Notes: a model not told the origin generated them from the sequence alone. Shown: positions 35,980 through 48,547, counted from the first letter of the stretch. The stretch is DNA of 64,000 nucleotides from Dendrophyllia cribrosa (GCA_024195265.1 JAJLRJ010000009.1:5799682-5863681), one strand, 5' to 3'. Translations and numbers: made by a program.

Positions 35980-37676
35980 CAATGCTTCTTCACATGGGTT
36001 TAACATTTTGGTATATTTCTTTGCCGTTCTCTGCAAAACAACATCAAATAATCAAATTACAGGTTTTGTGGAGAATGCATGTGAACATGCAACAATTATA
36101 ATTAATTATTCTTTCTTTATTTGAACTTGAAAGCCATCCCTACTATTTCATCTTCTGGGCTATTCAGTGTTATTAGAGAAATTAATAATAATAAACAGAT
36201 TGGAACAATTGCAAGGAAGTTTGAAAGAATGGGAATCCTTTTTTTCAACTGTTGTTTTCCTTGGCCTTGCTGTTGTGGTTGCTTAAGGTCCCTAATAGCA
36301 TTTTGTATTATGTCTTTTGGGTATCTAAAGCAACAAGAAATTAATAAGCTAAATGTGTTCAGACTTTCCACATTTGTCTTGATTAAAACAAGGTAAATGC
36401 AGGGGAAGATGCTTGACAAACTGTAGAAAATAAAATTTGAAAGAATTACAGAAACAGTATGGAGGGAAGGGAAAGAGACTTGGTTACTTTCAATGAACTT
36501 AATACCATTTTAATATTTTGTCTGCTGGCAGACATAAATAACATGTCTCCCATCCACTTACTTCATACATGTATGCCTGTCTACGTAATCATTGCATTGA
36601 CAGGAGAATCCATCCTCAATTGCAGTAAACGTTTTTAAACATACTAAATTTATCTTGCTTCAAATTGTTTTGACATAATTTTTTATTGGTAAGCTTTCGG
36701 TAAAATTCAATTTGCTTTCCTCGTGTTTTTGTTTGAACATGTCCATGTACTAGCCAGGTTTAAACCTGTGCGTGCTTATCATGTTGCATTTTTTAAGCAC
36801 ATTACTTCAATTTTGTTTTAATTTTACACCATGATTGAGTTAATTAACATAATTTATGCACTAACGAGGTGAGCCCCTCGAGTAACGAGTTCATGCTATG
36901 TGTAAGACGCCATGTTATCATTTTATGTCTAAGCAGGGCATTGTTTAGACTGACCGTTTTTGTCACTCGTGTCAATCACAAGTGCATCTTACATTGGGCA
37001 TAAACAAGAAATGATTAACTGAAGAACTGACAATTCTTCAAGGTTAATGTAAAATAATAATTATAATATTGTCAATATAAATTGAAATAACAGAATTTTC
37101 TCACACTGGAGACAGTACAGAATAATAGGGTGGTGAATGGTAAATTTGGGACATTGTCAACCTCATCCGTGTTGTCCAACCTTGGGACCTTTTCCGCATT
37201 CAAAATAACAGGCAGAGAAATGCCTAGACAAGACCATTTGCCACCCTAAAATAATCAGGGTGTCATACTTGAAATTCAAACCAATCAGTCTGACCATTTT
37301 CTGAAATTGAGGCCAGTGGTCTTGGGTTTGACTTTGTCATCATGTTAATGTTTATAGCTATCCAAGTGGTGTGTACACCATTTTTAATGAATTTACATTC
37401 ATTTTCAAATACACAACCTTCCAAGCCCATAGCTCATGTGACTGTGTATAAATATTTACTAATATTTAACAGAAGCATATAACTCAAAACATAGCTGTTA
37501 GTATTCCTCTGTAGTAAATTATTTAGTAATACTAGTTTTTTTCCTTTAAAATTCATGTGTAAGGGTGGTTAAAACAATTTGTCAGGTTTGGTTCAGTAGG
37601 TGCTTCTTACTAGTGTTTATTCCAGGCTCCAAACAGTTTTGCTAAGTCCATGCAGTTTAACAGAACATTGTCACAG
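35980..37676. other. intergenic, AT-rich, no gene seen
   Basis: Between the SEC14L1-like 3' end and the first TTAA element. No convincing exon, RNA gene or paired repeat was recognised. The short open frames here have no family resemblance. Confidence 0.5.
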
Positions 37677-37680
37677 TTAA

Positions 37681-38254
37681 AGGGGCATTGTCATGCATAT
37701 TTTACTTTTTTTTGGTCAAATTACACTAAATATATGACAGAGTACCTTTGCTCAAACATAAAATTGCTTTTAGAACACCAAGAAGATGATATCAAGTGAT
37801 TTCTTCAAGGAAGAACAAACCATAATAAGTTTTTCTGTGATTTTTCCATGACTCTTGGGAGGAACGAACCCCCTGGTCAGAACGAATTCGTTGTATGGAA
37901 AGGTGACAGTCATTTTTTTTCTCGCCTCACACGCCCGTGTGAGGCTCGCGTGCTTCGCGCGCGGGTATCCACGCTTCAGACGCTTTTGGCGCTTCGCGCC
38001 TTTGCGAGCGAGCCAGCCAAAAAAAAAAAACTGTTTTGGAGTCTATGAAAAAATTGGCCAATTTTTTCAAGTTGCAATCCATTTTCATCCTGGCCATCCA
38101 CAGCCAAAGATAACTAATACTAGTTTCTGTGCACTGGTAGAGTATTTTGTTAACAAAACTGGACCGTTATTTTAAGGTTTCCATTGATACAAATATGTTT
38201 TTTGGCTTTTCAAAGTGATACTAAAAATAACTAAAAATAGGTGACAGTGTCCCT
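37681..38254. mobile_element. TTAA-flanked MITE, 574 bp
   Basis: Ends AGGGGCATTGTCA and TGACAGTGTCCCT with TTAA on both sides (37,677-37,680; 38,255-38,258). The middle contains a GC-rich palindromic block (CTCGCCTCACACGCCCGTGT ... GCGAGCGAGCCAGCC). A diverged relative of the right half (TTTTTCAAGTTGCAATCCAT, CCAAAGATA) is at about 59,860-60,235. Confidence 0.7.
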
Positions 38255-38465
38255 TTAAAAGAAAAATTCCACTTACACGTAGGACCTTGTTGTATGAAGG
38301 TTGATTAATGCTGTTATAAAAACAGCAAAGATTTTGTTTCTCCATTAACAGGATTTTTCACAACTAAATTAATGCTTTAGTTAGACCTTGGTCATTTACA
38401 AGATGAAAGACAAGGTGTATTTTATAGCAATCTCTGTAGAAAAGTGAAAAGTAATTGTGCATTAA

Positions 38466-39152
38466 GGTGGCCGAATACAGTTTTGAGGGACAATAAATTT
38501 CCATACGCGCGCGTGTCACGCAAGCAATACCGCGCGAGCAAACAACAACGAAGCTCTGATCTCGTGCACGCAGTTAGTAATGCGCGAGCAGCCGCGCGCG
38601 CAGATAAGTGAATGGCCGTGGTGTACGCAGTACTGCGCATGCTCGGAGATCGTACTAAACGTTTTTTTGGTCGTGAATTTCTCGAAATCTAGCCGTACGA
38701 CCTATGCTCAATTTTTGATATTTTTAAATATACATCAACATCGATCTGCAGACAATTTTTTTTCAAAATCTGTAAGACAGATTTTAAAATATTTTTCGAA
38801 ATTCCTATTTTTGATATTTTCGTTGATATGCGAAAAACTCTCTTACAGATTTTTGTTTTAACTTGTAAGAACGTTTATTTTTATCCAAAGTTGAAATGGT
38901 AAGATTTTGAGATAGGGTCGTACGGGTGATTTTTGAGTAAAACGTCCTCATAGAATTAGAACCCAGTCTTCTGACAACCACTCGGTCGCTTGTTTTAAGC
39001 CACTTCTAACCAAAGGATGGTGAAATTACTAACACCCACTGTCTTGTACGATGGTTTTGACTTTGTAATTGTTGTTTGTTCCCACAAATGGTCACCTGTG
39101 ATCGATATTATCGGAAGCATCTGGTGACCCCTATAAACTGTAGTAAGCCACC
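38466..39152. mobile_element. TTAA-flanked MITE, 687 bp
   Basis: Ends GGTGGCCGAATACAGTTTTG and inverted AAACTGTAGTAAGCCACC with TTAA on both sides (38,462-38,465; 39,153-39,156). The 38,500-38,600 part is rich in GCGCGC. Several imperfect TTTTTGATATTTT-type inverted blocks lie at 38,715-38,860. Confidence 0.7.
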
Positions 39153-39289
39153 TTAAACAAGTGGGCCAGTTGCTGTCAATGGGACTGGCCGTTATTTAGC
39201 AATATTGTGAAAACTCTTGACGCCACTAGTCTAGCTAGTACAACATCATGAACAATATTGTTCCAGCTTACCATTGCAGTAGCTGAACA

Positions 39290-39496
39290 CTTTAACTCCA
39301 AAGAGTGCCAAAACTCAAAATTCAAGAAAAATTCCAAATTTCATTTTGTAAAAATTGAAAAACAAATGGTACCATGCAACAGCACTACTGAAGAGGTTTC
39401 ATTCGAATGATGACACCACAGGATTTCGTCCACAGACTCAAAACTTAGAAGTACCCTACATGCCTCCATAATTGACTCTGGGAGTGAAAGGGTTAA
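39290..39496 (+). mobile_element. MITE family A copy 6
   Basis: Left end decayed (CTTTAACTCCAAAGAGTGCC), right end intact (GGGAGTGAAAGGGTTAA). Contains AAACAAATGGTACCATGCAA. Confidence 0.75.
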
Positions 39497-40162
39497 CATA
39501 GTGGTATGTACGATTTTGTATTGATTAGTCAGGCCTGGCAAGTTATAACCATCCTTACAGGTTCTGCAAGCCAAGTTAAATCCTAAAGACACGATTCAAG
39601 CAAACTGTCAACAATGTACAAAGAATTGAGACATTTTCTTTGCTTCTATTGGTAACTGCTCATATTTGTATGATTTGTGAAAATGTATTTGTACCTTAAA
39701 ACTTTTTTGTGATCCTCAACTTGTAAAATATTCACTAGGATTTATATTATGTACAAATAATAATGAATGGGAATTCAACACAGGAATGTTGTAATGCAAC
39801 AATAATATTGCCTTTTTATTTAATATTTAGAGTTTTTTCCTAATTATTCTCAACAATGCAAGTGTTAGGCTTTCAATAAAATATTCTTAGAATGGTATCA
39901 ATAATAAAAATAGTAATGTTTAAGGGAAGATTTTTTTTTCACAAGGGATAGCTAGGTAATTATTACTTTCATCAATTACCCTTGGAAAATAAGGGACAAA
40001 TTTTTTGTGTGCACTTTTTTTAATGAAAAAATAGCCAAAAAATGACATCACAGTAAAAGAAAGTTGCTTAATATTTTCCAAGAAAATAATGTTGAACAAA
40101 TTCTCCATAAAATTAATGTGAAAATTTGGTATTGTGAAATATTTCCATCCAAAGTAACTAAA

Positions 40163-40459
40163 TATTGTAAAATCCAGGTTATAATCTGTGGGCTTATAAA
40201 TACAACTTCATAAGGGTTTTTTGGCTGGAAAGCAAAAGTATTGTTAAGTAATACATAAGTGTTGTTTTATTACCGGTAGTTAATTTGTTGCAAAGTTTTG
40301 TAAATAATTGCTGTTAAGAAACTATGGTGTTCTTAAGTATAGGACGAGGGATAACCGGAATAATGTTTTGTTATCAAACTGATGGGCCAATAACCAGGGA
40401 GGGGCTAATGAGCGGAACGGGGGGGGGGGGGGGGGGCTTAAAACCAGGATTTTACAGTA
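40163..40459. mobile_element. TA-flanked small transposon with G-run
   Basis: Inverted ends TATTGTAAAATCCAGG and CCTGG.ATTTTACAGTA-type with terminal TA. It contains an 18-19-nt G run near 40,420-40,437 and TTATAAG/CTTATAA motifs, like the element at 55,405-56,104. Confidence 0.5.
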
Positions 40460-41369
40460 TAATAACAGTAGATTAAGTATTGTTCCACATAAGAACGATA
40501 ACAAACTTCATTGTTCTGCGGCATTAGCTCTTTCCCACATAGAATATCTTTGATTTCAAGAATAGAGGAGGAGCTGATGGTTAATAATTATATTTCATTA
40601 TAAAAATAAAGAAAATCCATTTGCATCGAATAAATTTTAGGAAATGTTCGTGCTTAACCAATCAGAATAGCAGAAGACAATAGCTAATAATTTTGCTTCT
40701 TTGATGAAGTTCCCCAAATACAATTTCTTTTAAAAAATTGTATGTTGTGCGATTGGGTCTCAAATTACTTGAAACCTTAAAAAAATTAGACAAAATGAAC
40801 CTTAACTTTTTAGCGGTTTTTGAGTCTAGGCCAATGGGATCACTAGTTGTAACAATGAAAAATCTTGACATTCCATCGTGTTTGATATTCCATTGCCGTT
40901 CAGCGCTATCCTTCTTATGCGGATCATTACTTAAGCTGTTAAAGTAAAACTTTTCTGGTGACTATAAGACTACTAACAAAAGACTTGCAGCTTTCTGTTT
41001 TTTTTTTTAGTTTGATAAATTTGTTAATGGGGCTTTGCCCCATTGTGACTATCAGTGCAACTAAAAGGAACTGAGAGCATTGTCTAATATTAACGTCTAT
41101 TTTAATGTTTGCGCATAAAAACCTAGAAGTTAGTAAATAAACTTGTTTGAAGGGGCCAAAGTGAAATTATCACAATGTGCTGATTTAGCCTTGAAATGCT
41201 CCAAATCAACTCTGTTTAGGCAGAGACGGATTGTCATGCAGAAAAACATAACATGTGCATTTATTTGTTAGGCAAAGGGCTTACATTTAAATTGGCTTAT
41301 TTCTTTTAACTAACAACTGAACCAGCTCAAGCAAAGCATGTACTGATTCATTTTGTTCTCTGTTCGGGC

Positions 41370-41643
41370 ATAGTTAATAGAATAAACTGGTTATGAAACT
41401 CAGTCAGTCCTTTGTTATATGTCTTTATTCTCCATTCCTTTTGTTCGTTTGCCTTGACCCTGCACAAAACACAAAAGGTATTGAAATGCATAATGAGCAA
41501 CTGACCAGTAGAAACATTTGGGCTCACACGTTAAACAAAACAATGTGCAGGGTCACGGTTCGTTCAACATAAAACAAAGCAGCTTTGTACACTCTGTTTG
41601 AAATTTATTGAGCTTCATAACCAGTTTGTTCTATTAACTATGG
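41370..41643. mobile_element. MITE family C copy 2 with 8-9-bp duplication
   Basis: Ends (C)ATAGTTAATAGAATAAACTGG and inverted CCAGTTTGTTCTATTAACTATG. GTTCGGGC(A) lies directly outside on both sides. Internal TTGACCCTGCACA / TGTGCAGGGTCA blocks are shared with copy 1 at 14,631. Flank length suggests a hAT-type target duplication. Confidence 0.75.
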
Positions 41644-42363
41644 TTCGGGCAGCTAAAATGTAACTGTTTTTTTTTGTAATAAAGACTTGTTGTTGAACTG
41701 AAGCAAGAAATTTGCTTGAGTTCAAGAGAAAGTAAAAGGCTAATCCTGTGCATTTTTTAAGCCTTTTGCTCAAAAAATAAACAGACTCCATCAACTGATG
41801 AAAATCAGTAGTAAGCGGTGGAAACAAACATTGCGATCCATGTCTAAAGTGACTACATCGTGAGATGAAAGATAAGAAAGTTATCATTTCGAACCAGCAT
41901 GATGAATAACCAATTATTTTTCACGACAGAACTTAGTGTCCTACATGAAAAACAGTCTCTGCCAAAATGGAGCAATTTGGATTTTTAGGTCAGTCTTCAC
42001 TTGCAATTAAAATTTTACTTTGAACCCTTCAATTATTGATTTTAATTAATAATTCATGTACACTTTATTGGAAATTAAAATAAAGTAATTGCATGCTTCG
42101 TTTGTAGTGTGAGTTCAATGTGTCTCTACAGTGCTGTTGCCTTTTCACAATATTATTAAAAGTTATTTTGAGTGTGTAAGTTTTTGACAATGAATTGAAC
42201 TCGAGAGAGCATCTTGAAGCCAATACACAAACTAGGCGCCAAGTAAAGGAAAACATGTGCAAGCAAGTCATGATTGGTTTTGGTTTTATTACTTCTGATT
42301 GGTTGAGAAAGTGGAGTGAGATTTTTAGCCAATCACAGCATAGCAATGCAAAACCATGAAATC

Positions 42364-42561
42364 AATAGGCCATTTCCGAGTTGCCTTTGCCTCTCTATCA
42401 AAGCGAGGCCAGGTGCGAAACCTTTCATATGAAAATGAGTTTTCATTCATATGCAAATAAAACTTCTTTGCATGTGAATGAAAACTCATTTTCATATGAA
42501 AGGTTTCGCACCTAGCCTCGCTTTGATAGAGAGGCTAAAGGCAACTCGGAAATGACCTATT
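42364..42561. repeat. near-perfect foldback repeat, 198 bp
   Basis: Arms of about 85 bp (AATAGGCCATTTCCGAG ... CTCGGAAATGACCTATT) with the spacer near 42,455-42,470. Arms contain CTCTATCAAAGCGAGGC and ATATGAAAATGAG. It lies 50 bp past the DPH7 stop codon, so a DPH7 3' UTR reading through it would form a long hairpin. Confidence 0.85.
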
Positions 42562-42610
42562 CCAAAATTACATTTGACACTTGAGTGAAAGCCACAGTGA
42601 CTCTTATATG

Positions 42611-45600
42611 CTACCATTTTACTTGCCATAAATTTAAAGCATGATTATAGAACGAACATGTTGCAATAAGATCTGAAAAAGTTCCTTCAGTGTCAGCATT
42701 TCTCAGTTCATGATTTCCTTCTGATTGTTGAACTGTTTGTCCATGTAATTCTGTAGAAGGTTGAATATTCTTCCTGCACCAGTCCGCACCATAAGCCAAA
42801 GATGCCTGCTCCTTATAAGTCACTAATTTCTCTAGGCATTGACCTCCTGACGTGAAAGTAAATAATGTGTTTTAGGAATGAGTTTAAACAACTTTTATAT
42901 ATGAAATTACATTTCAAAGGGGACAGACCGCAAATAAATGTGGCTACTAAATATATCTGAATTTCGTAACTGTTCATCAGTTGTATTTTAGTCTGTTCAC
43001 ATTATACAGAACAATATTTGTGTTGGCAAATAAATCATTTTTTGGCTAAGTGTGACTTACTGTGTTGCTGACAATGCATATGTTGTTCCAAGAATATCCA
43101 GACCCCTACAGAATTTTGGATTAAGCCCCCCTCCCCTCTCCGCCCAGTACAGTTTGGCCTCATACTTTCCTTTAAGAGCCCCTCCCCCTCCCCCTCCCCC
43201 TCCAGCACATACACATAAGTAGTCTTGTTCTCAAACCAGCATTTTGACACTCATATGACCAGATGACAAGGAAAACACTTTTAAATCCTTGGTGTCAGTT
43301 GCAACAAAATATAAACAAAACTTTCTTACCACTGCCATAAGTGAAATTGAGGATATGGAATCCCTCATACATGCAGGCTGTCAACATTGTGTTGCCATGG
43401 TCTGGATGCCATTTGATGCGCCACACCCCTCCTCCTGGGCTTGATGAGCATAATGGCTGTCTCATGTTTCTGGTGTCCCAAATAAGGATGTTCTCATCAT
43501 AGCTACCCATTGGATAACAAACCAGGAATGAAATCTATCAGCACAATAAAGTACAGTTGTATTGTCAAAAGATAAGTAAACACTGTGATAACAGTGAAAG
43601 AAATACTTGCATGTCTGCCACCTCTTAACCCTTTTAACTCCCAAGAGTGTCAAAAATCAAAAATAATATTCAAGAAAAATCCCCCATTTCATTTTATAAA
43701 AAATTGGAAAACAAAATAATGGTAACATGCTAACATACTGCTGAAGAGGTTTCATTTGAATGGTCACACCATAGGATTTCGTCGACAAACTCAAAAGTTA
43801 GAACTTCACTTCATGTCTCCATCATCACTCTGGGAGTGAAATGGTTAACCCCTCCCTGCTCTCATCTTGACCTCTCATACTCACCCCGGCCAACCTCTCA
43901 CCCCTTACCCTCACTTCTCACCTTTTAACTCCACCCACACTCCTTACCCCTCACCCAATACCCCACCCTAACTCCCACCCAGTACTCTCTATACTCAAAC
44001 CTCACCCCTCACCAATCAACCCCAACTCTCACCACCATGCCCCTCACCCTTGAAATAGTTGTGCCGTGAAATGAGTCTTCAAAGAAAAACTCTCTCCAAT
44101 CAACACTTAAATAACTTGGAAGAGGATGCATCTCCCTAACTACACAACTTATGCACTTAATATGTCCCAAAATTGGATAGAAATTATTGATGGAGTTTTT
44201 GTGGTCTCCACTGGCTTGACTGCAGTAGAGTTACTCTAGTCTACTCAGTAGAGTAGAGAACCACGTAAGTGGATGCATCTCCCTATAACTACACAACTTA
44301 TGCACTCTAGTAGTAAGAGTAAAGTAGAGTAAAGAGTATCTAGCAGAGAAGAGTAGAGAAGGGTAGGGTAGGGTAGGGTTGAGCTTTATAGTAGCACAGA
44401 GTAGAGTAGAGTAGAGTAGAGTAGAGTAGAGTAGAGTAGAGAGGACAAGATTAGAATAATGAAGTGTCCGTATTCGTAGCCTGTTCCAGGCTCCAAGATA
44501 GTGGAGAACGCGTGAAGTTCCAGTTCCCCCTCGATTTTTCCCTTTTTTTACTTTCCGCGTTCCCCACTATCTCGGAGCCTGGAACAGGCTACCGTATTTG
44601 GGGTTGGAAAATACAAGTACAATTTGCACAAGTTTGGCTAAACACTTGCCTGGGTGGGTGGGCAAGTGCTAATGTCCATCCTTGTATAAATTATGCAGGT
44701 GTCCGTTAAGTGTGATCCATTTTGAATAAACTTAGAACTTTTTTATCAGGTTTTGCAATGGGCCATAAAAACTATGTTTGAACAGAAGACTTTACCCACC
44801 TGCCTGTTGCCATGATGTGCTCATGACAAAGATTACATTGAATACTGCTCACACCCATGTCATGTCTGAAACAAAAAATACATCACATGTTAGTTTTTAA
44901 AATATTTATTTACTTATCAATTGGTCTAGAGGCCATGCAGGGAAGCCTGCTTGGATATATCTTTTAATAACTATAGCTATGTACTTTTTACTTGTGAACA
45001 TGGGCTTTTGACAATTTGTTCTTGTATCCCATCCTCGCAAAAGGCAGTCATCTCCACCTTAAATGCAACAACAACAAAATGACACTAAAATTAACCATGA
45101 CTTCCTGTCAACAAATATAGATAAATTTAACGGAAAATAAATAAATAATGATTGAAGGGCTCTGTTGACATGTGACTTTTTGGATAATTTTCACTTAAAT
45201 TTCACGGCGCTAAATTACCATTATTTTGTCAGAACTGGCTAGCCAGACCGGTCAGTAATGAAACCAATCAATTAATCAATACATCAATCAACTTTGTTTA
45301 ACTAGAGCGACACACTGACAGTCAAATGACTTGGATTTACGATTCAATTTGTTCTTTTTACAAAATGTTGGTTTTGAGGAGGGAGGAAAAACCAGAGGAC
45401 AAGAACCAACAACTTTAACTCCACCATGCATCCCTGCTTCAAAATTAAAGTCAGGTACTGTAAAGTAAAATAATAAATACAAACTCCTAACAGAATATGT
45501 CAGGCACAATTGGATTAATTTTTTTGTAATCAAAGTGCTCACCTGAGTATACAGTGGCAGAGTTCCAGGCATCAAATGCCGTAATCCATGCTTCGTACTG

Positions 45601-48449
45601 GTGTGCAGTCCATTGCGACATTTGGCAAAGATCTGAGGTACCTTCATTGAACTGACATAAACTGATCTGGCCAGCTGAATCACTCACTGCAACTGGGCTG
45701 CAGAAAGGAGATAAAAACAAAAATATTGTCCTTAAGTCTAACTCTCTTTCATTAAGTCTGAGAATTTATTTAGCAATGATCTCAATAATTAAAAAAAGAC
45801 GAATTTCTTTATTCTCCTCACCTGTTTGCGTGCGTGTTGACGTTTCATTTCAATTGACAATTAGAGGAGAAAATAGATTTTGATCATGTATCCTTAAGTG
45901 CTGGATTTTTAAGGATAGAACTTAAATGTTATTGTTTCTTGTAGAATTCTCAACAATGTACAAGTCAGAATATGAATACAGAATACCTGTTTCCATCTTT
46001 TGACGACCAATCCAAAGAAAGACATATCTTTTGTGGACTTGTGATTAAACTTGTACATTCAACTAATTGCTAAAGGTTAAAATAAATCAAAACTCAATGA
46101 CAGGTTAGGCTTATTAATCACTTGCAGTATGCTTCAAAATAGTTCATAACTCTGATACATGTCAATGTAGATTGCGGTTTCAGTAATTGTATACTTGCAC
46201 ATGTAAAATGTATTTTTCAAAAATTTTATATGTAGCGCTAAAAGTTATTTTTTCAGACATTTCAAGGCTGCTACCTCTTCATCAGTGAAAATGACTGCAA
46301 CTAATTTTTCACTGATGAAAAGGCAGCCTTGAAAATCTGAAAAACTAACTTTTAGCACTATTTAAAAAAAATTTAAGTCTATATTTACGAAAATGCACTA
46401 CACAGATTTATGTACATTTTATGTGTATCTTTTGATTGAAGTTTTCAGTGCCTGTCATATTGAAATTTCCCAATACTTTTCTCAGGACGGGAAGCGGGTG
46501 GACTAGGCGGGGGGCGGGGGGTGGGGGGGGGAGGGTGGGGGGGAGAAGTTCCTCTTCAAAATGTTTTGTAAGGTGCAGTCTGCTTCTTAAAAGCTCTTAC
46601 CTGTTTTCAGACGCAAATAGTTACATGTTTTCACAGACCTACATGTAAGCCTTTTTATATACAGTACATGCCTTTTCTTGAAGATAAAAAATCTTCACTT
46701 CTCCATCTGAAGTAACAGCACCAAGGACTGGATGCCCATTCAATGAAGATGAAAACCTGTGAACATTTCAAAAACATTTTCATAAGTAAGTTAACTAGAG
46801 GACTTAAAAACTTAGGGAACTCAGAGCATAGAGGGGCTTTAACCCCAAGAGTTCTAACAAAATAATGTAAATAAGGCAAACCAGATACTCATTTTATAAA
46901 GCACTTCACAGCAGTTCAGATCCTAACTTGAAATAATTAAACTCTGTTGTCCTTGAAACTGAATGACAATCACAACATTGGATATAACAATTCATGCGAA
47001 AACAGAACTTACCATTTGGTATCTAAAATGCCACTTAATTCAAAACTTTGCAGTTTCTCTAATCTGTGAATAGTGGATTCAAAACATAACCTGATTAAAT
47101 ATTACAGACAAATTCTCTGACTAAGGAGAAAGAGCAGTGATTTGAAGGGGGAGGGGGTGATGGAGAGGTTATAAACTCTTGTACCCTTACTGTCCCTTTT
47201 ATAGCACGTAAAAAGCATGCCTACTAGCTTAGGGTACAAACACAGCAGGCCCTGGCCCATAGGTCTTAGTATTAAACTGATGAACATTCAAGAGGTTTCA
47301 GTTACCAGAATCACAGCCATAATATGGGTTCTTGTATGGTTCAAATTCATTTTCAGCACTAAAAGGTACCAATTCTAAAACAAAACAAGTCATATTCTGT
47401 CAGATATCTGTAAAGGTGGCCACTTTAGGTTTCAGAACCCCAAGCGGCACCAATCTACTACAAATTTTGTGCCCTAAAGGTATGACCATCAACCTCGTCA
47501 TTTTTATATGGGAGCACCCACCCCCCCACCCCCCCCCCCCCCCCCCACCCCACCCCCCGGTGTTTTGGGATATGGATCGCAATGAATATAACTTAAAGGA
47601 ACCATTTCTCCAATAAGTTTGTGATAGACCTGGGTGCAAGCCCATAATATTATTAGTGCCTTATACATTACTAACAGTATTTAAAAAAAGAATAGGGTTA
47701 GATCTATGAGGAAAAGGGGTAATTATAACTTACATTATCAAACTTCCTTTTACAAAGGACTATTCCTTTTACAAAGGACTATGCACCTATTAATGTTAGA
47801 CCCTGAAGTTAGGGAGGTGGGGCAGACCCAGGTGATTTTGACATTTTGAGGGAAGCCAGAGTCAAATGTCCTTCCCCCGGGCAACTAATGAATATGTCAA
47901 ACATGTCCCTTGGGGAAACTATTTCTGTGGCATTCAAATAATTGCACCCAAATTCCTTACCCTGGGGGATTGAGTAATGACGAAATCCTCACCCAGGTGG
48001 CATCCCACTTTGTTAAAAATCCCCTGTGTAGCAAACCCACCCCCCCCCCCCCCCCCCCCCCCCCCCCACACCCTGGGTCTTAACAATGATACGTACATGC
48101 GCGCATTGGTCGGGCTGCTCCGAAGTTCTGTATCACTTGTAGCTTTAATATGAAGTTAAGAATTGACAAGCCAGGATATTTTTCACAACATTAAATTAAA
48201 TAAACAATAAGTTAATTGAAAAATTTCAAACCTTTCAAGCGTTTCATCAAGACAATACAACTGCAGATTGCCTACTCGTACATTGCAAACACTGGAACAT
48301 TCCTCGGCACAGTTATCATCTCTGTCACTTTTCTCGAGCAGTTGATAAGTTCCACAGACAAGATAGCTTTCAAAGCCTTTTACAGGGCACCATTCGACAG
48401 TATCCGCGTAACACCCAGTGTCTAAAGAACACAAAGTTTTTGTGCACAT
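42611..48449 (-). CDS. DPH7: DPH7, diphthine methyltransferase-type WD40 protein
   Basis: Nine minus-strand coding exons join in phase to 379 codons (human about 450): 48232-48449, 47013-47063, 46672-46756, 45987-46069, 45543-45697, 44985-45057, 44800-44865, 43330-43502, 42611-42846. Landmarks match DPH7/WDR85 in order: [10 protein letters not shown]...[101 protein letters not shown] and the ending [15 protein letters not shown]. The product is a cytosolic beta-propeller that demethylates methylated diphthine during diphthamide formation on elongation factor 2. The human linker before the last WD motifs is much shorter here. The intron after exon 3 appears to use a GC donor (AAG|GCATGT). Divergent from GET4. 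The exon 1 donor is the least certain. Confidence 0.92.
43625..43848 (+). mobile_element. MITE family A copy 7, full length
   Basis: TTAACCCTTTTAACTCCCA at the left and GGGAGTGAAATGGTTAA at the right, TTAA on both ends. In the DPH7 intron before exon 8, antisense to the gene. Confidence 0.8.
43849..44050. repeat. pyrimidine-rich low complexity (CTCACCC-type)
   Basis: Long irregular run of CTCACCCC/ACTCCCACC-like units with few G. In a DPH7 intron; on the DPH7 transcript it is purine-rich. Confidence 0.8.
44217..44450. repeat. (AGTAG)n microsatellite
   Basis: Clean AGTAG pentamers at about 44,398-44,440, with degenerate GTAGAG units extending leftwards to about 44,217 and a GGGTA variant block near 44,365-44,380. 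Confidence 0.85.
44477..44591. mobile_element. small foldback MITE with 9-bp duplication
   Basis: Inverted arms TAGCCTGTTCCAGGCTCC / inverted with GATAGTGG...CCACTATC further in. Flanks CCGTATTCG and CCGTATTTG (one change). 115 bp, in a DPH7 intron. Confidence 0.75.
46248..46291 (-). ncRNA. hammerhead ribozyme-like motif, minus strand
   Basis: Minus strand reads TTTTCA, then the core CTGATGA (46,285-46,279), a helix II-like AAGAGG...CCTT region, GAAA (46,263-46,260), a very short helix III position, then GTC (46,258-46,256) followed by TGAAAA, which pairs with the opening TTTTCA as helix I. This is the type I hammerhead layout with minimal helix III, as known for Penelope-like elements. Activity is not shown. 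Confidence 0.5.
46305..46344 (+). ncRNA. hammerhead ribozyme-like motif, plus strand
   Basis: Plus strand reads TTTTTCA, core CTGATGA (46,312-46,318), a helix II AAGG-CAG-CCTT, GAAA (46,331-46,334), cleavage-type triplet ATC (46,335-46,337), then TGAAAAA pairing with TTTTTCA as helix I. It faces away from the minus-strand copy 14 bp to the left, making a short inverted repeat, as expected for a relic of Penelope-like ends. In a DPH7 intron. Confidence 0.5.
46500..46545 (+). repeat. G-rich tract with G-quadruplex potential
   Basis: Successive runs of 3 to about 10 G separated by one or two bases. C-rich on the DPH7 transcript. Confidence 0.7.
47518..47558. repeat. C-rich homopolymer tract
   Basis: About 40 bases almost only C with a few A, in DPH7 intron 1. 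Confidence 0.85.
48041..48067. repeat. poly(C) tract
   Basis: 27 or so consecutive C in DPH7 intron 1. Confidence 0.85.
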
Positions 48450-48547
48450 TTCTTCGCCCAAGAAAAAGCTATTTTCCGCCAGGCGTTACGCGATCCTTGC
48501 TGCGGAAGGCATATTAAAACGCAATGAATTATGGGAGCAGGAACAAG
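48450..48547. promoter_or_regulatory. bidirectional DPH7/GET4 promoter interval
   Basis: Only 98 bp lie between the two start codons, which point away from each other. Both 5' UTRs must be very short or overlap, and the core promoter must be shared or lie inside one of the genes. No TATA box. The block CGCCAGGCGTTACGCGATCC is relatively GC/CpG-rich for this window. Confidence 0.7.
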
